Under the pieces are notes generated by a model that searched no databases, was not told where the DNA came from, and worked only from the letters and a program-made list of their open reading frames with translations. Below are positions 12,649 to 21,323 of a stretch of 64,000 nt of DNA, piece by piece. The stretch is from Nitrospirota bacterium (GTDB lineage Bacteria; Nitrospirota; Nitrospiria; 2-01-FULL-66-17), in the NCBI GenBank assembly GCA_040757335.1, contig JBFLXB010000001.1, positions 310,001 through 374,000 on the forward strand, in the 5' to 3' direction. A program made the position numbers and the translations under genes. Position 1 is the stretch's first letter. Each line of letters opens with the position of its first letter.

Positions 12649-14504
12649 CGGCGTGGGCCGGGGCCCTGTGCGCGGGGTTCCTCGGGCTGATCCTCGTCCC
12701 GGTTCTTGCCCTTGCGGCCCCGGTGATCCCGCTGGGCACGGCCTGGCAAGACTATCGCCAGGCCGTGGAGTCGTCGCGACCCGACGACATCGTGACCGCG
12801 GCCAAGGCCTTACGGGAAGCCGCGCAAAACGCCGAGACCCTGCAAGCGCCGGAGTTGAGTCTGGTCATGCTTCGCGATGCGGACGCCCTGCGCGCGCGCT
12901 CGGAGACCGGAACCGCGATCCGGATCGCGCAAATCGCGGCCGAGCTCTCTCCCGAGTTGGTGGCTCCGCACGCGTGGCTCGCGCAGGCATGGTTGGCCGG
13001 ACCAGATCCCGATGTGCTGGCCAGCGCCAAAGCGTGGGCCGCGGCGTGGAAAGCGTCGATATCGGACTTTTGGTCCCTGCTGTATCGGATCGATCGGCTG
13101 ATCGCGGCCGCCCTGTTCAGCGTGGCGTCGGTCGCCGTTCTCGTCGTGGCGTGGTTTCTGATCCGAACCGTCCCGCTGTTGGGGCACTTGCTCGCGGAAT
13201 GGAGCGGGCGTCGCGTGTTCCGGCCGACGGCGTGGCTCGCGGCCGCGTGGATCCTGATCCTGCCGCTTGCCGCGGTGCGATGGGGAGCCTGGCTCGTGCT
13301 CGCACCCGCCGCGGTCGTGTGGTGGTTTTTGTCCGTCCGCGAGCGCCTGGCGCTGACCGTGCTCGCGGTGATGGGAGTCTCGGTTTCGTTTCTGTGGCCG
13401 TATGCCGTACCCGTCCTGACGGTTGATCACAGCAACGAGTTTCGGCTCCTGGTCGACGTAGCCGAAGGGCGCGACGCGGGCGATATGTTGTCCGAATCAG
13501 TGGTCGTGGACTCGCCCGAGGGCGCGGCCGCGCGTGCAACCGCGCTGGTGCGTTCCGGCCGCCTGGATGAAGCCGCGACGCTCTTCGAGGAGGCGCTCGT
13601 GCGTTGGCCCGGTGATCCGAGGCTGCTGACCGGATACGGCAACGTCTTGTTCCATCGCCACGAATACGACCGAGCCGTTCAGCACTATGAGCAGGCGCGC
13701 CGATCGGAGCCGACGTCGATTCCGATTCTCTACAACCTGAGTCAGGCGTATCGTGCCGACCTCCGGTTTGAGGAAGGGGAGGCGCGTTACCAAGAGGCTC
13801 GCGCCATTGACGCCGGCCTGCTGGACCGTTACGCGGAGCGTTCACGTCGCGGCGGGGTCTTTCTGGTGGCGGACTATCCCACGACGCATCAGGAGCTCTT
13901 CGCCGCGGCCTTTGAGCCGCGCGCGCTTCCGCCGGGGGTCGCCGACGCCGTCACCCACCTCTCGCGTCATGTGTCGCCAATGGCCACGGTCGGCGCGTTG
14001 GGGCTGTTCGTCGGCTGTTGGGTGGTGGGGAGGTGGTTTCCCAACCAACCGGCGGCTCCCTGCGCGGCGTGTGGAACAGCCGTGTGCCGGCATTGCCAGC
14101 GCTACTTCCTCGACCTGAAACTGTGCCCGTCGTGCTGGAAGGCACACGCCAAAGGCGCCAAATTCACGACCCAGGCCACGCTGCCGCAGGTCCTGCGACG
14201 TTGGGAAGTGCGGCGCCGCGTGGCCGCGTTGCTGTCGTTGGTGCCCGGGTTGGGACATCTCTCCGTCGGCCGACCCCTGTGGGGTTTGGTATTCGCCTTC
14301 GCCGGCTGGGGCCTGCTCTGGATCGGTCTGCTCCGCGAGGTGGGGTGGACCACCACGGACCTTCGTCTCGTCCCGCTTCCGTGGTACACGACGTGGGCCC
14401 CGATCGCAGTGGGGCTGACGATGCTGTTGCTCATAGGGGTACGGCACCTTCTGAAGCTGGACTGGCCCCGATCGGAATCAGCATTGCCGCAGGAGCGTGG
14501 GTAA
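12645..14504 (+). CDS. TPR-repeat multi-span membrane protein with a zinc-ribbon segment
   Basis: The protein begins with a signal-like helix (GALCAGFLGLILVPVLALAA). It then has a helical soluble stretch, four hydrophobic segments, a TPR region (LVRSGRLDEAATLFEEALVRWPGD and following), another helix, and a four-cysteine ribbon CAACGTAVCRHCQRYF...CPSC. It ends with two more membrane segments. No ATG, GTG or TTG lies in frame before the signal helix. The CTG at 12645 overlaps the plsY TGA as CTGA, mirroring the ATGA and GTGA junctions of this operon, and is my proposed start (619 residues). The function is unknown, and its partner is probably the DUF4388 protein that follows 6 bases later. Confidence 0.68.
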   Translation: MTAWAGALCAGFLGLILVPVLALAAPVIPLGTAWQDYRQAVESSRPDDIVTAAKALREAAQNAETLQAPELSLVMLRDADALRARSETGTAIRIAQIAAELSPELVAPHAWLAQAWLAGPDPDVLASAKAWAAAWKASISDFWSLLYRIDRLIAAALFSVASVAVLVVAWFLIRTVPLLGHLLAEWSGRRVFRPTAWLAAAWILILPLAAVRWGAWLVLAPAAVVWWFLSVRERLALTVLAVMGVSVSFLWPYAVPVLTVDHSNEFRLLVDVAEGRDAGDMLSESVVVDSPEGAAARATALVRSGRLDEAATLFEEALVRWPGDPRLLTGYGNVLFHRHEYDRAVQHYEQARRSEPTSIPILYNLSQAYRADLRFEEGEARYQEARAIDAGLLDRYAERSRRGGVFLVADYPTTHQELFAAAFEPRALPPGVADAVTHLSRHVSPMATVGALGLFVGCWVVGRWFPNQPAAPCAACGTAVCRHCQRYFLDLKLCPSCWKAHAKGAKFTTQATLPQVLRRWEVRRRVAALLSLVPGLGHLSVGRPLWGLVFAFAGWGLLWIGLLREVGWTTTDLRLVPLPWYTTWAPIAVGLTMLLLIGVRHLLKLDWPRSESALPQERG

Positions 14505-14510
14505 CCCGCG

Positions 14511-15707
14511 ATGTCGCTCGAAGGATCGATCAAAGATTTCGGGCTGTCCGACATCTTCCAACTGATTCACGTCCAGCAGAAAAGCGGAATCATGACCGTC
14601 CAGCACCAGTCGCGCAAAGCCACGGTCGGATTCTTGAAGGGGATGGTGGTCGCGGCCCAATCCGATGACCGAGACGGAGTGGAGCGCATCGGTGATGTCC
14701 TGGTCAGAGCGAAGCGGATCACGCCTCATCAACTCGCCACCGCGCTCAAGATTCAACAGGAACGCGGCGAGTATTTGGGCCAGGTCCTGGTGTCCGAGGG
14801 GTTTCTGAGTCCAGATGACCTCAGGCGGGCCCTGAGGCTTCAAACGCTGGAAGCCGTGTACCGGCTGTTTCGGTGGAAAGAGGGACGATACGCCTTCGAC
14901 CAGCAACCGGTCTCGTATCCGAAGGAGTATCTGGAACCGATCAGTACCGAGCATATCTTGATGGAAGGGGTCCGCCGACTCGATGAGTGGCCGTATATCG
15001 AGAAGAAGATTCCGTCGCTCGAGATGGCCTTCGCCAAGGTTCCGGGGAAAGAGGGTGAAATCGAGCAGGCGGCCGTACCCAAGGCACCAGCAACGGGCGA
15101 CGATCCGCTGGCTGACCTGGACGTGGAGTCTGAAGGGCGGTTCTCGTCGGATGAAATCACCGTGTACCACGCGGTGAACGGCACCCACCGGGTGTCTCAG
15201 ATCATCGAACTCGTCCAACTGGGAGAGTTCGAGGTCTGTAAGGGGCTGGCAAACCTTCTTACCGCGGGACTGGTGGTGCCGGTCGGTCTCCCCGAGGTCA
15301 AGGAGGACATTCACGACGCCGGCGTTGAACCGAGGCGGATTCTGGCTTGGCTCTCGACAGGCGTCCGGTGGACGGCGAATCTCGTCCTAATCGGCGCATT
15401 GACGGCCGGACCTTTCTGGTACGCGGACCGGGCCGGGGATCAACTCGGGGCCCAGATCGAGTCCGATCTCCTCGCAGTCCGACTCGTGATCCAACCGCAC
15501 CACCTGGAGAGCCTCCGAGAACTGATCCGCGTGTGGAGGGCTGACCGTGGAAACGCTCCACGCTCGATCTTCGAGCCGATCGTGGCCTATGGAGCGGCAA
15601 ACTGGCCGCTGTCGGATGCGTGGGGAAAATCGTGGATCTACGATCCGGTTACTGCTACAGTGTCCGCCGAATGGTCGTTTGGCGAAGCCAATAATTTTAC
15701 AGAATAG
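14511..15707 (+). CDS. DUF4388 domain membrane-anchored protein
   Basis: The N-terminal 100 residues match DUF4388 (PatA-like), beginning SLEGSIKDFGLSDIFQLIHVQQKSG, a module found in gliding and type IV pilus regulators. A second part (ITPHQLATALKIQQERGEYLGQVLV) resembles the N-terminal domain of type II secretion ATPases. A winged-helix-like stretch (YHAVNGTHRVSQIIELVQLGEFE) and one transmembrane helix (TANLVLIGALTAGPFWYADRA) follow. The short C-terminal domain after the helix would be periplasmic. The gene ends the envelope operon. A sensory or assembly role at the membrane is inferred only from the domain family. Confidence 0.78.
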   Translation: MSLEGSIKDFGLSDIFQLIHVQQKSGIMTVQHQSRKATVGFLKGMVVAAQSDDRDGVERIGDVLVRAKRITPHQLATALKIQQERGEYLGQVLVSEGFLSPDDLRRALRLQTLEAVYRLFRWKEGRYAFDQQPVSYPKEYLEPISTEHILMEGVRRLDEWPYIEKKIPSLEMAFAKVPGKEGEIEQAAVPKAPATGDDPLADLDVESEGRFSSDEITVYHAVNGTHRVSQIIELVQLGEFEVCKGLANLLTAGLVVPVGLPEVKEDIHDAGVEPRRILAWLSTGVRWTANLVLIGALTAGPFWYADRAGDQLGAQIESDLLAVRLVIQPHHLESLRELIRVWRADRGNAPRSIFEPIVAYGAANWPLSDAWGKSWIYDPVTATVSAEWSFGEANNFTE

Positions 15708-15763
15708 GCCTTATCAGACATCTTTTTATATAAATAATTACAGCAGCTAATCGATATAACGCT

Positions 15764-16393
15764 ATGACTAATTTCATAAATTATGTAGCTGATGACATCG
15801 TGGTCTTGGGCAACGCGGTCAACCGGATCTTCTGGGAGGTCGTTGACGAGGCGCAGCAAACCCGCTCACGGCTTCGCCATTATCGCGTATTGACCCGCTT
15901 GGCCGAACGAGAGACCAGCCAGTACGAGCGGCTCGGCCGCATGGGTCTGGAACTGCTTCGCGACGGGATCTCGGTTGAGCGGACTCCGGAAACATCCCTG
16001 GTCTTGGCGGAGATCGACCGTCTCCAGGCTGAGCAACGGCGACTGCGGGATCGATATGGCGCCACCCTGTCGGAGACCGCCACCCCCTTCCCGTGGCGCC
16101 GCCTGGAGCGAGCCTTGCACACGGGTGAGTGGGTGATCCACGTCACAGCCCTCCCTGATTCGTCTCCGTGGTGCGGCCGCCCCATGACCGACAGACCTCC
16201 GGCCGGGGTCTGTTTCGCGATCAAGCGCGGATCCTCCATCCAACCGGTTACGCCCGACACGGTCGGTCTGGGCGGCGATCTCCTGATGATCCTCTCGCCT
16301 GCGGCGAATGTCTCGGACTGGGACCGGTGGATGTTACAGGGTGCTGCTGAAGAGGGTTCTAACCGGGACGCAAAGGCGATCAGCAGAGGTTAG
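15764..16393 (+). CDS. hypothetical protein with an RCK_C/TrkA-C-like C-terminal domain
   Basis: The first 120 residues are helical and charged, with no recognised family. The last 75 residues (WVIHVTALPDSSPWCGRPM through TVGLGGDLLMILSPAA) follow the pattern of a TrkA-C ligand-binding domain: a beta strand, a Gly-Arg turn, a strand with IKRGSSIQPV, and a terminal GGDLLMIL strand. The match is by eye and divergent. The 56-base gap before the gene is strikingly AT-rich (TTTTTATATAAATAATTA), so it may hold its own promoter. A link to potassium-channel regulation is inference only. Confidence 0.55.
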   Translation: MTNFINYVADDIVVLGNAVNRIFWEVVDEAQQTRSRLRHYRVLTRLAERETSQYERLGRMGLELLRDGISVERTPETSLVLAEIDRLQAEQRRLRDRYGATLSETATPFPWRRLERALHTGEWVIHVTALPDSSPWCGRPMTDRPPAGVCFAIKRGSSIQPVTPDTVGLGGDLLMILSPAANVSDWDRWMLQGAAEEGSNRDAKAISRG

Positions 16394-16407
16394 GACTGGT
16401 TGGCGAC

Positions 16408-16539
16408 TCAGAGGGATCGAAGGGGGCGACGTTTTCGTTCTTCGATCCGGCGCTCCAAGCGGTTCCCGGCCGACGCCAGCCACCAGATCTTCACCTGGAA
16501 CACGCTCCGGGCCCACCAGCGCAGGAAACGCGTCGTCAC
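16408..16539 (-). CDS. possible small Trp/Arg-rich peptide
   Basis: A 43-residue frame starts at a GTG (16539) preceded by AGGGGG eight bases upstream. The product is rich in Trp, Arg and Lys (RFLRWWARSVFQVKIWWLAS then EERKRRPL), suggesting a membrane-active or membrane-associated helix with a basic tail. It lies between two genes and is not overlapped by a better candidate. It is reported with low confidence because short frames arise by chance in this GC-rich DNA. Confidence 0.3.
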   Translation of the reverse strand: MTTRFLRWWARSVFQVKIWWLASAGNRLERRIEERKRRPLRSL

Positions 16540-16598
16540 GGTCGCCACCCCCTTTTGGAAGCATGACCGCGACTCGAGCCTAGATATTCCCTGGTGGG

Positions 16599-17012
16599 CT
16601 ACTGCACCACGCCCAACGTCGTCGCCGCTTTCTTGACATCCCCTGGTTTGACCCAGAATATGGCGCCATAACGGCCCTGCCCCGCGCACACGGCGTCAAT
16701 GGCCGTGACGTTGATTTTGGCCTGGGCCAGGCGGCTCATCAGGTTGGCGATGGCGCCGGGGTGGTCGTCGCCTTGTACCAGAAAGCCCGCCTTTTTGGCT
16801 CGGACGCGGAGCCGAGCGCGTTTTGCCATGGCCAGAAACGCGCCGGGGTCCTCGGGGATGAAATCGATCTGGGCCTTTCTCCCGCTGGGGAACCCGGTAA
16901 ACGCCAAGAGATTGAGGCCCGCGTCTCGGACCAGATTCAACACCCGCGCGCCCTCCCCGACCTTTTGCGGGACATCCATTGCGAAATAGTCGACCTTCCG
17001 GATCGTGTCCAT
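16599..17012 (-). CDS. tandem ACT-domain protein
   Basis: The protein has 137 residues and starts at the ATG at 17012, which has a GAGGAG nine bases upstream. Two ACT-like beta-alpha-beta-beta-alpha-beta units are visible: residues about 10-60 (ARVLNLVRDAGLNLLAFTGFP) and about 70-125 (DDHPGAIANLMSRLAQAKINVTAIDAVCAG). Each has the Gly-rich turn where ligands bind in ACT domains. Such stand-alone proteins usually sense amino acids, but the ligand is not evident. It is a single-gene unit by strand and spacing. Confidence 0.75.
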   Translation of the reverse strand: MDTIRKVDYFAMDVPQKVGEGARVLNLVRDAGLNLLAFTGFPSGRKAQIDFIPEDPGAFLAMAKRARLRVRAKKAGFLVQGDDHPGAIANLMSRLAQAKINVTAIDAVCAGQGRYGAIFWVKPGDVKKAATTLGVVQ

Positions 17013-17143
17013 GGGGGCCCTCCTCGGTAGGTGGTAAGCCAGCGCGTACTGCATACCACAGCGTGGAGCGGAAAGACAACCAGACGGCCGAATCTCGGCG
17101 CCCAGACCCCGGCAGACCCCTGGGTAAGTTTCTACCGACCCTT

Positions 17144-18694
17144 TCAGGGCTGCGAGGCGACCAGGGCTTCCTGCCACGCGTTCTGAACGCGGTCACAGGG
17201 CATGAAGAATGCCTCGCGGCAAGCCGCATCGATCGGTTGGTAGTCGGCCAACTGGTCGAGCAGTCGATCGATGCGATCCATCCCGTAGCGATCGACGAGG
17301 TAGGCCACAACCGATCGGCTTTGAGCGTATGCGACGGCCGCGTGGTCCGCGCCAAAAGGCATGAACGAACCTTCCAGAGAGGAAAGCGGTATCAGGGCGT
17401 CGCGCAGAGCAGCCCTCGCCAATCGATCATCCTCGACTTCGCGGTTGGAGGAAGGCTCGAAGTACTGGGCAAGGCCTTCGTGCAGCCACACTGGAACGCG
17501 CGGCGCCTGCAGCTCGGCCACTCGACCAAACGCCCCGCCGGTCTTGGCGTGAATCCATGCGTGGACGTATTCGTGGTACAGGATACGCCTGAAGACCTCA
17601 GGCCGCGACTCGTACCCATCGGTGGGGACGCGGATCTTGCCGTCGAACACCGCGCCGGCCCACTGCGGCAAGCGCGTGATGTCCTGGAACTGTTGTTGAC
17701 TGTATAGGATGACGGTCGTGGGCTCGGCCGGGAAATACCCGAGGGTTCGGCCCACCTCCCCGTAGGCCTCCTCCAATATCCCCAGCGCGGTTCGGTACAA
17801 TTCTCGATTTTCGCGTCCATCGAACTGGATGGTGAAGTGTCTGGTCACGGCTTGCACGAAAGGATCCTGCCGTGCTCGTTCGCGTTCGAGGCGCCCCACG
17901 CGCGCGGCGACCTCGGCATTGTTGGGGCTGAGCGCCAGCGCCTGACGATACGAGTCCGCGGCGCGGTGGAGATCATTACGGCGATCGTACAACTCTCCCA
18001 AGAACTCGTGCACACGACTGTTTGAGGGATCTGCCTTGGTTGCGCGCTCCAGCACCGCAATGGCTTCGTCGTCTCGGTGGAGCTGGGCATAGGCATAACC
18101 CAAGCCGGCGAGCGCCGGCGCGTGACGCTCGTCGACGCGGATCCCGCGCCGAAACACCTCCACCGCCGCCTCATAGCGTCCGTTCGCAACCTCGCTCCAG
18201 CCCCAAGCCGCCAACGCCTCGGCCAGCGCCCGATGCGGAGCCCGCCCTGAGGGATCAACCGCGGACGCCGACGTGAACAGGCCGACGGCCTCCTTGAACG
18301 CGTTATCGGCCAAGGCCTGGCTCCCGCGGCGCAGGAGCTCCTCAACCACCTGATCGTTCTCCGTGGTCTCAGCCTGGATCAGGGGTAAAACGGGTTGAGA
18401 CACCGCCGCGAGACCTTCCGGTTCTCCCTCGGCGACCGTTGCTTCTGGGAGCGCCTGTTCCTCGGAAGCGATGCCCGATCGCGAGTCCTGCGGCACGGTG
18501 TTCGGGGGCGTCGCGGGCGCGAACCGAGCGACGAGCGAATACACGGACAGCAGTCCGGTCGGAATCAGCACCGTTGCGAGCCACGCTGACAGCCCGAGCC
18601 GCGACCGAAGTCGGAGGGTTCGACGCGGCGCCCCGTCCTCGCGACACGCCGTCGAATCGTCGGCCACCGTGGTCGGGCAGCGCCGGTTGATCAT
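17144..18694 (-). CDS. TPR protein with a C-terminal gluzincin-type (peptidase MA-like) metalloprotease domain
   Basis: The ATG at 18694, with GGAGAGG upstream, gives about 516 residues. An N-terminal cytoplasmic stretch and one membrane helix (LSAWLATVLIPTGLLSVYSLVA) precede a linker and three or four TPR units (AVGLFTSASAVDPSGRAPH through SYRQALALSPNNAEVAARVG). The C-terminal domain has a zinc motif HEYVHAWIH near residue 373, then WLHEGLAQYFE, the HExxH plus distal Glu pattern of the MA-like family. It is probably anchored in the inner membrane with the protease in the periplasm. Its substrate is unknown. Confidence 0.8.
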   Translation of the reverse strand: MINRRCPTTVADDSTACREDGAPRRTLRLRSRLGLSAWLATVLIPTGLLSVYSLVARFAPATPPNTVPQDSRSGIASEEQALPEATVAEGEPEGLAAVSQPVLPLIQAETTENDQVVEELLRRGSQALADNAFKEAVGLFTSASAVDPSGRAPHRALAEALAAWGWSEVANGRYEAAVEVFRRGIRVDERHAPALAGLGYAYAQLHRDDEAIAVLERATKADPSNSRVHEFLGELYDRRNDLHRAADSYRQALALSPNNAEVAARVGRLERERARQDPFVQAVTRHFTIQFDGRENRELYRTALGILEEAYGEVGRTLGYFPAEPTTVILYSQQQFQDITRLPQWAGAVFDGKIRVPTDGYESRPEVFRRILYHEYVHAWIHAKTGGAFGRVAELQAPRVPVWLHEGLAQYFEPSSNREVEDDRLARAALRDALIPLSSLEGSFMPFGADHAAVAYAQSRSVVAYLVDRYGMDRIDRLLDQLADYQPIDAACREAFFMPCDRVQNAWQEALVASQP

Positions 18695-18772
18695 TGACGC
18701 GTTCACCTCTCCGCAGGCATCCGGGATAGGAAACCATGAGAAAGTATAGCCGGCGTTCACAAGGAGAAAAGA

Positions 18773-18808
18773 CCCGGCCCAACCACCGAGATCGGTGGTT
18801 GGGCCGGG
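18773..18808 (-). terminator. strong intrinsic terminator
   Basis: A perfect 16-bp inverted repeat (CCCGGCCCAACCACCG and its complement) closes on a 4-base loop. On the minus strand it is followed by a pyrimidine run TCTTTTCTCCTT. It lies 24 bases past the stop of the gene ending at 18832 and would terminate that transcript before the TPR/peptidase gene. Confidence 0.85.
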
Positions 18809-18831
18809 CAGGAGTCAGCGGAGGACTGAAC

Positions 18832-19221
18832 CTAGGGGGTGATCAGACGTTTGAGGTCGGAGGCAAGCGCGGCCAGTTCGTCCAGCCTGACCGCGGCATC
18901 ACGTCGTCCGGTGAGCGGACGAAGATCAGCGAGCGTCAGTGACCGGAGAGCCTGCGACGCCCGCTCCACGGCGGCCAAGATGCCCCGGTCCGCAATGGGA
19001 CGACCGGCGCGCCGCGTGGCCCATGAGCGCTTGACGGCTTCGGCGATTCTGCGCCTGGCGTCGGCAGACAGACGCCGACGCCCCTTCCCCTCTCCGCCTT
19101 TCGTCGACGCCGCACTGGTCGGCGCCGGTTTGGCGGTCGCAAGTTTCGCCCGCCGAACGGCCCAGGACCGCTTGACCGACTCGGCAATCTTCTTTTTGGC
19201 TTCTTCCGATAACTTGGCCAT
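18832..19221 (-). CDS. small basic protein with two KxxIAExVKRSWAxRRA repeats
   Basis: The ATG at 19221 has GGAGG seven bases upstream and gives 129 residues. Two nearly identical motifs occur: EEAKKKIAESVKRSWAVRRA near the N-terminus and ADARRRIAEAVKRSWATRRA about 45 residues later. They are separated by a Lys/Ala/Pro-rich linker. The motif resembles the short NUMOD3-like DNA-binding helix seen in nuclease-associated and histone-like proteins. A C-terminal Leu-rich helix may dimerise. A nucleoid-associated or regulatory role is inferred from charge and repeats. It is a single-gene unit with its own terminator. Confidence 0.7.
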   Translation of the reverse strand: MAKLSEEAKKKIAESVKRSWAVRRAKLATAKPAPTSAASTKGGEGKGRRRLSADARRRIAEAVKRSWATRRAGRPIADRGILAAVERASQALRSLTLADLRPLTGRRDAAVRLDELAALASDLKRLITP

Positions 19222-19374
19222 GAAAACCTCCGATCCATTGAACGGTGACGAGGTTCGATACCTGCTGGCATCGACACCAGGTGACGGAAATAGGCGCGGA
19301 ATTGTAGCACACGGCCCCAGCGCGATCAATCGACGCGCGGTCTTTGCGATGTGTTGCCGATGCTTTCCGCCGCC

Positions 19375-19403
19375 TTGCCTCATGGTTTCGCGTTACCTAT
19401 AAT
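19375..19403 (+). promoter_or_regulatory. promoter giving a probable leaderless mRNA
   Basis: TTGCCT at 19375-19380, a 17-base spacer and a perfect TATAAT at 19398-19403. The GTG start of the next gene lies at 19410, about where transcription should begin, so the mRNA may start at or within a base of its initiation codon. No Shine-Dalgarno can be placed between the -10 box and the gene. Confidence 0.65.
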
Positions 19404-19409
19404 GTGCGC

Positions 19410-19856
19410 GTGAAGGCTCAGTACCTCGGTCACGTGGTCTGGTACGTCAGGAACCTCGATCGTTCGCTCGGGTTCTACCGGGACCTCCTGGGATTCCACG
19501 AAGTCGGCCGGATCTTCGGAGGCCGGGCCGCCGCGCTCACCGGAGGCCGCACCCACCACGAGCTGCTGCTGATCGAAGTTGGAGACGCTCCGGGACCATC
19601 GACCGGGCGGCGCATCGGGCTCTATCACATCGGCATCAAGATCGGAGATACCCTCGACGAGCTCCGCACCGCCAAGGAAGAGCTGGAACGGGCCGGAACG
19701 GTCATCGAAGGGATGTCCGACCATACGGTCAGCCAAAGCCTGTACCTGAAAGATCCCGACGGGAACGAGGTCGAATTGTACGTAGACGCCGATCCTTCGA
19801 CGTGGCGCGATCACCCTGAACTGGTCCTCTCCCCCATTCGGCCGCTTCGACTGTAA
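19410..19856 (+). CDS. VOC superfamily (glyoxalase-like) protein
   Basis: A 148-residue vicinal-oxygen-chelate protein. It begins KAQYLGHVVWYVRNLDRSLGFYRDLLGF and ends with LYLKDPDGNEVELYVDA, the paired beta-alpha-beta-beta-beta units of the family. Candidate metal ligands are the early His (GHVVWY), His in LYHIGIKI and the late Glu in NEVELY. This matches the glyoxalase/dioxygenase pattern, but the reaction is not determinable. The GTG at 19410 is chosen because the family begins there and the -10 box lies just upstream; GTG 19404 is the alternative. The gene precedes pyk by 57 bases. Confidence 0.82.
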   Translation: MKAQYLGHVVWYVRNLDRSLGFYRDLLGFHEVGRIFGGRAAALTGGRTHHELLLIEVGDAPGPSTGRRIGLYHIGIKIGDTLDELRTAKEELERAGTVIEGMSDHTVSQSLYLKDPDGNEVELYVDADPSTWRDHPELVLSPIRPLRL

Positions 19857-19913
19857 GCCGCGCCGTAGGTTTTCACGACGCCGGACGCGCACGGACCATC
19901 GGGAAGGAGCCCC

Positions 19914-21323
19914 ATGCGGCGGACAAAGATCGTGTGCACCATCGGGCCGGCCTGCGAAGATCCCTCGATCCTACGCGGCATGATCCAAGCAGGGATGGAC
20001 GTGGCTCGGATCAACTTTTCCCACGGCGCTCACCCGCAGCACGCCGAATGGATCGCCAGGATCCGCCAGCTCGCGGCGGAGCTTGGCCGGAACGTCGCGG
20101 TCTTGGGCGACTTGTGCGGTCCCAAGCTTCGCACCGGGACCTTGTCGAAACCTCCGGTTTTCCTCAACGCCGGAGATCCCTTCACCCTGACCACGGAACC
20201 GATCAGCGGAGACTGGCGCGGCGTGTCGGTCAGCTTTTCCGGATTACCCGATGCGGTCAAGCCCGGAGAGACCATCCTGCTCAATGACGGAGCGATCGAA
20301 CTGCTCGTGGAGTCGGTCACGACGGGAGCGGTGCACACCCGCGTGCACGTGGGGGGGCTGTTGGGTTCGCACAAAGGGATCAACATTCCCGGCCGGGCGC
20401 TCGCGATCAATCCCTTCACGGCGAAGGACCGCGAAGACGCCGGGTTCGCGCTGGCACAGGAACTGGATTGGCTGGCGTTGTCGTTCGTGCGAACGCCCGA
20501 AGACCTTCGGGCCGTGCGCGAATGGATGTCGGAATCTGGCGTCGCCATTCCCCTCATCGCCAAGATCGAAAAACGCGAGGCCATCCAAGCGCTCGACGCC
20601 GTACTCGCGGAGTCGAACGGCGCCATGGTGGCGCGCGGCGACCTGGGCGTGGAGGTCGCCCTCGAGGAGGTGCCGTTCCTTCAGAAAAACATCGTCACCG
20701 GCGCCCTGTCGTTGAGCGTGCCGGTCATCGTCGCAACCCATATGCTGGAATCGATGACCACGCAGCCTCGGCCCACCCGCGCCGAGGTCACCGACGTGGC
20801 GACCGCGGTGCTGGATGGGGCCGACGCGATCATGCTGTCCGAGGAAACGGCCTCGGGCCACTATCCGGTCGAGTCGGTCCGAATCATGTCGCGCATCGCC
20901 GAGCACGCCGAACGCGCCATCGATCGCGGGCGGTTCATGACCTTGGCGCGTCGCGATCGGGCCGTGCCGGGAGCGGTCGCCCACGCGGCCTGCGCCCTGG
21001 CATCCGAGGTGGGCGCATCGGCGATCCTGGTGCCGACATGGTCGGGGCAAACCCCGCTGCGCGTGGCTGCGCGGCGACCCGCCCAGCCCGTGCTCGCGCT
21101 GACCCACGACCCGCGCGTCCTGCGTCGCCTGGCCCTCGCGTGGGGAACGACCGCGCTGCCGGTGCCCGAGGTGTACACCGTGGACGAGGTGATCGCGACA
21201 TCCGTCCAGGCGGCGCGGGCCGAGGGGTTTGTCGCGCCCGGAGATCTTGCCGTGATCGCCTATGGCGCGCCCCGGAAACAATCCGGGACGACCAACCACA
21301 TCGAAGTGGTACGGGTTACGTAG
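19914..21323 (+). CDS. pyk: pyruvate kinase
   Basis: Pyruvate kinase makes pyruvate and ATP from phosphoenolpyruvate and ADP. The start has an AAGGAG eight bases upstream. Conserved parts include RRTKIVCTIGPA, INFSHG, GDLCGPKLRTG, the active-site IPLIAKIEKREAI with the catalytic Lys, and VARGDLGVEV. A C-terminal allosteric-type domain follows (VPTWSGQTPLRVAARRPAQPVLALTHDP). At 469 residues it is a full-length enzyme. Its stop codon overlaps the convergent SAM-hydrolase stop by 8 bases. Confidence 0.95.
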   Translation: MRRTKIVCTIGPACEDPSILRGMIQAGMDVARINFSHGAHPQHAEWIARIRQLAAELGRNVAVLGDLCGPKLRTGTLSKPPVFLNAGDPFTLTTEPISGDWRGVSVSFSGLPDAVKPGETILLNDGAIELLVESVTTGAVHTRVHVGGLLGSHKGINIPGRALAINPFTAKDREDAGFALAQELDWLALSFVRTPEDLRAVREWMSESGVAIPLIAKIEKREAIQALDAVLAESNGAMVARGDLGVEVALEEVPFLQKNIVTGALSLSVPVIVATHMLESMTTQPRPTRAEVTDVATAVLDGADAIMLSEETASGHYPVESVRIMSRIAEHAERAIDRGRFMTLARRDRAVPGAVAHAACALASEVGASAILVPTWSGQTPLRVAARRPAQPVLALTHDPRVLRRLALAWGTTALPVPEVYTVDEVIATSVQAARAEGFVAPGDLAVIAYGAPRKQSGTTNHIEVVRVT

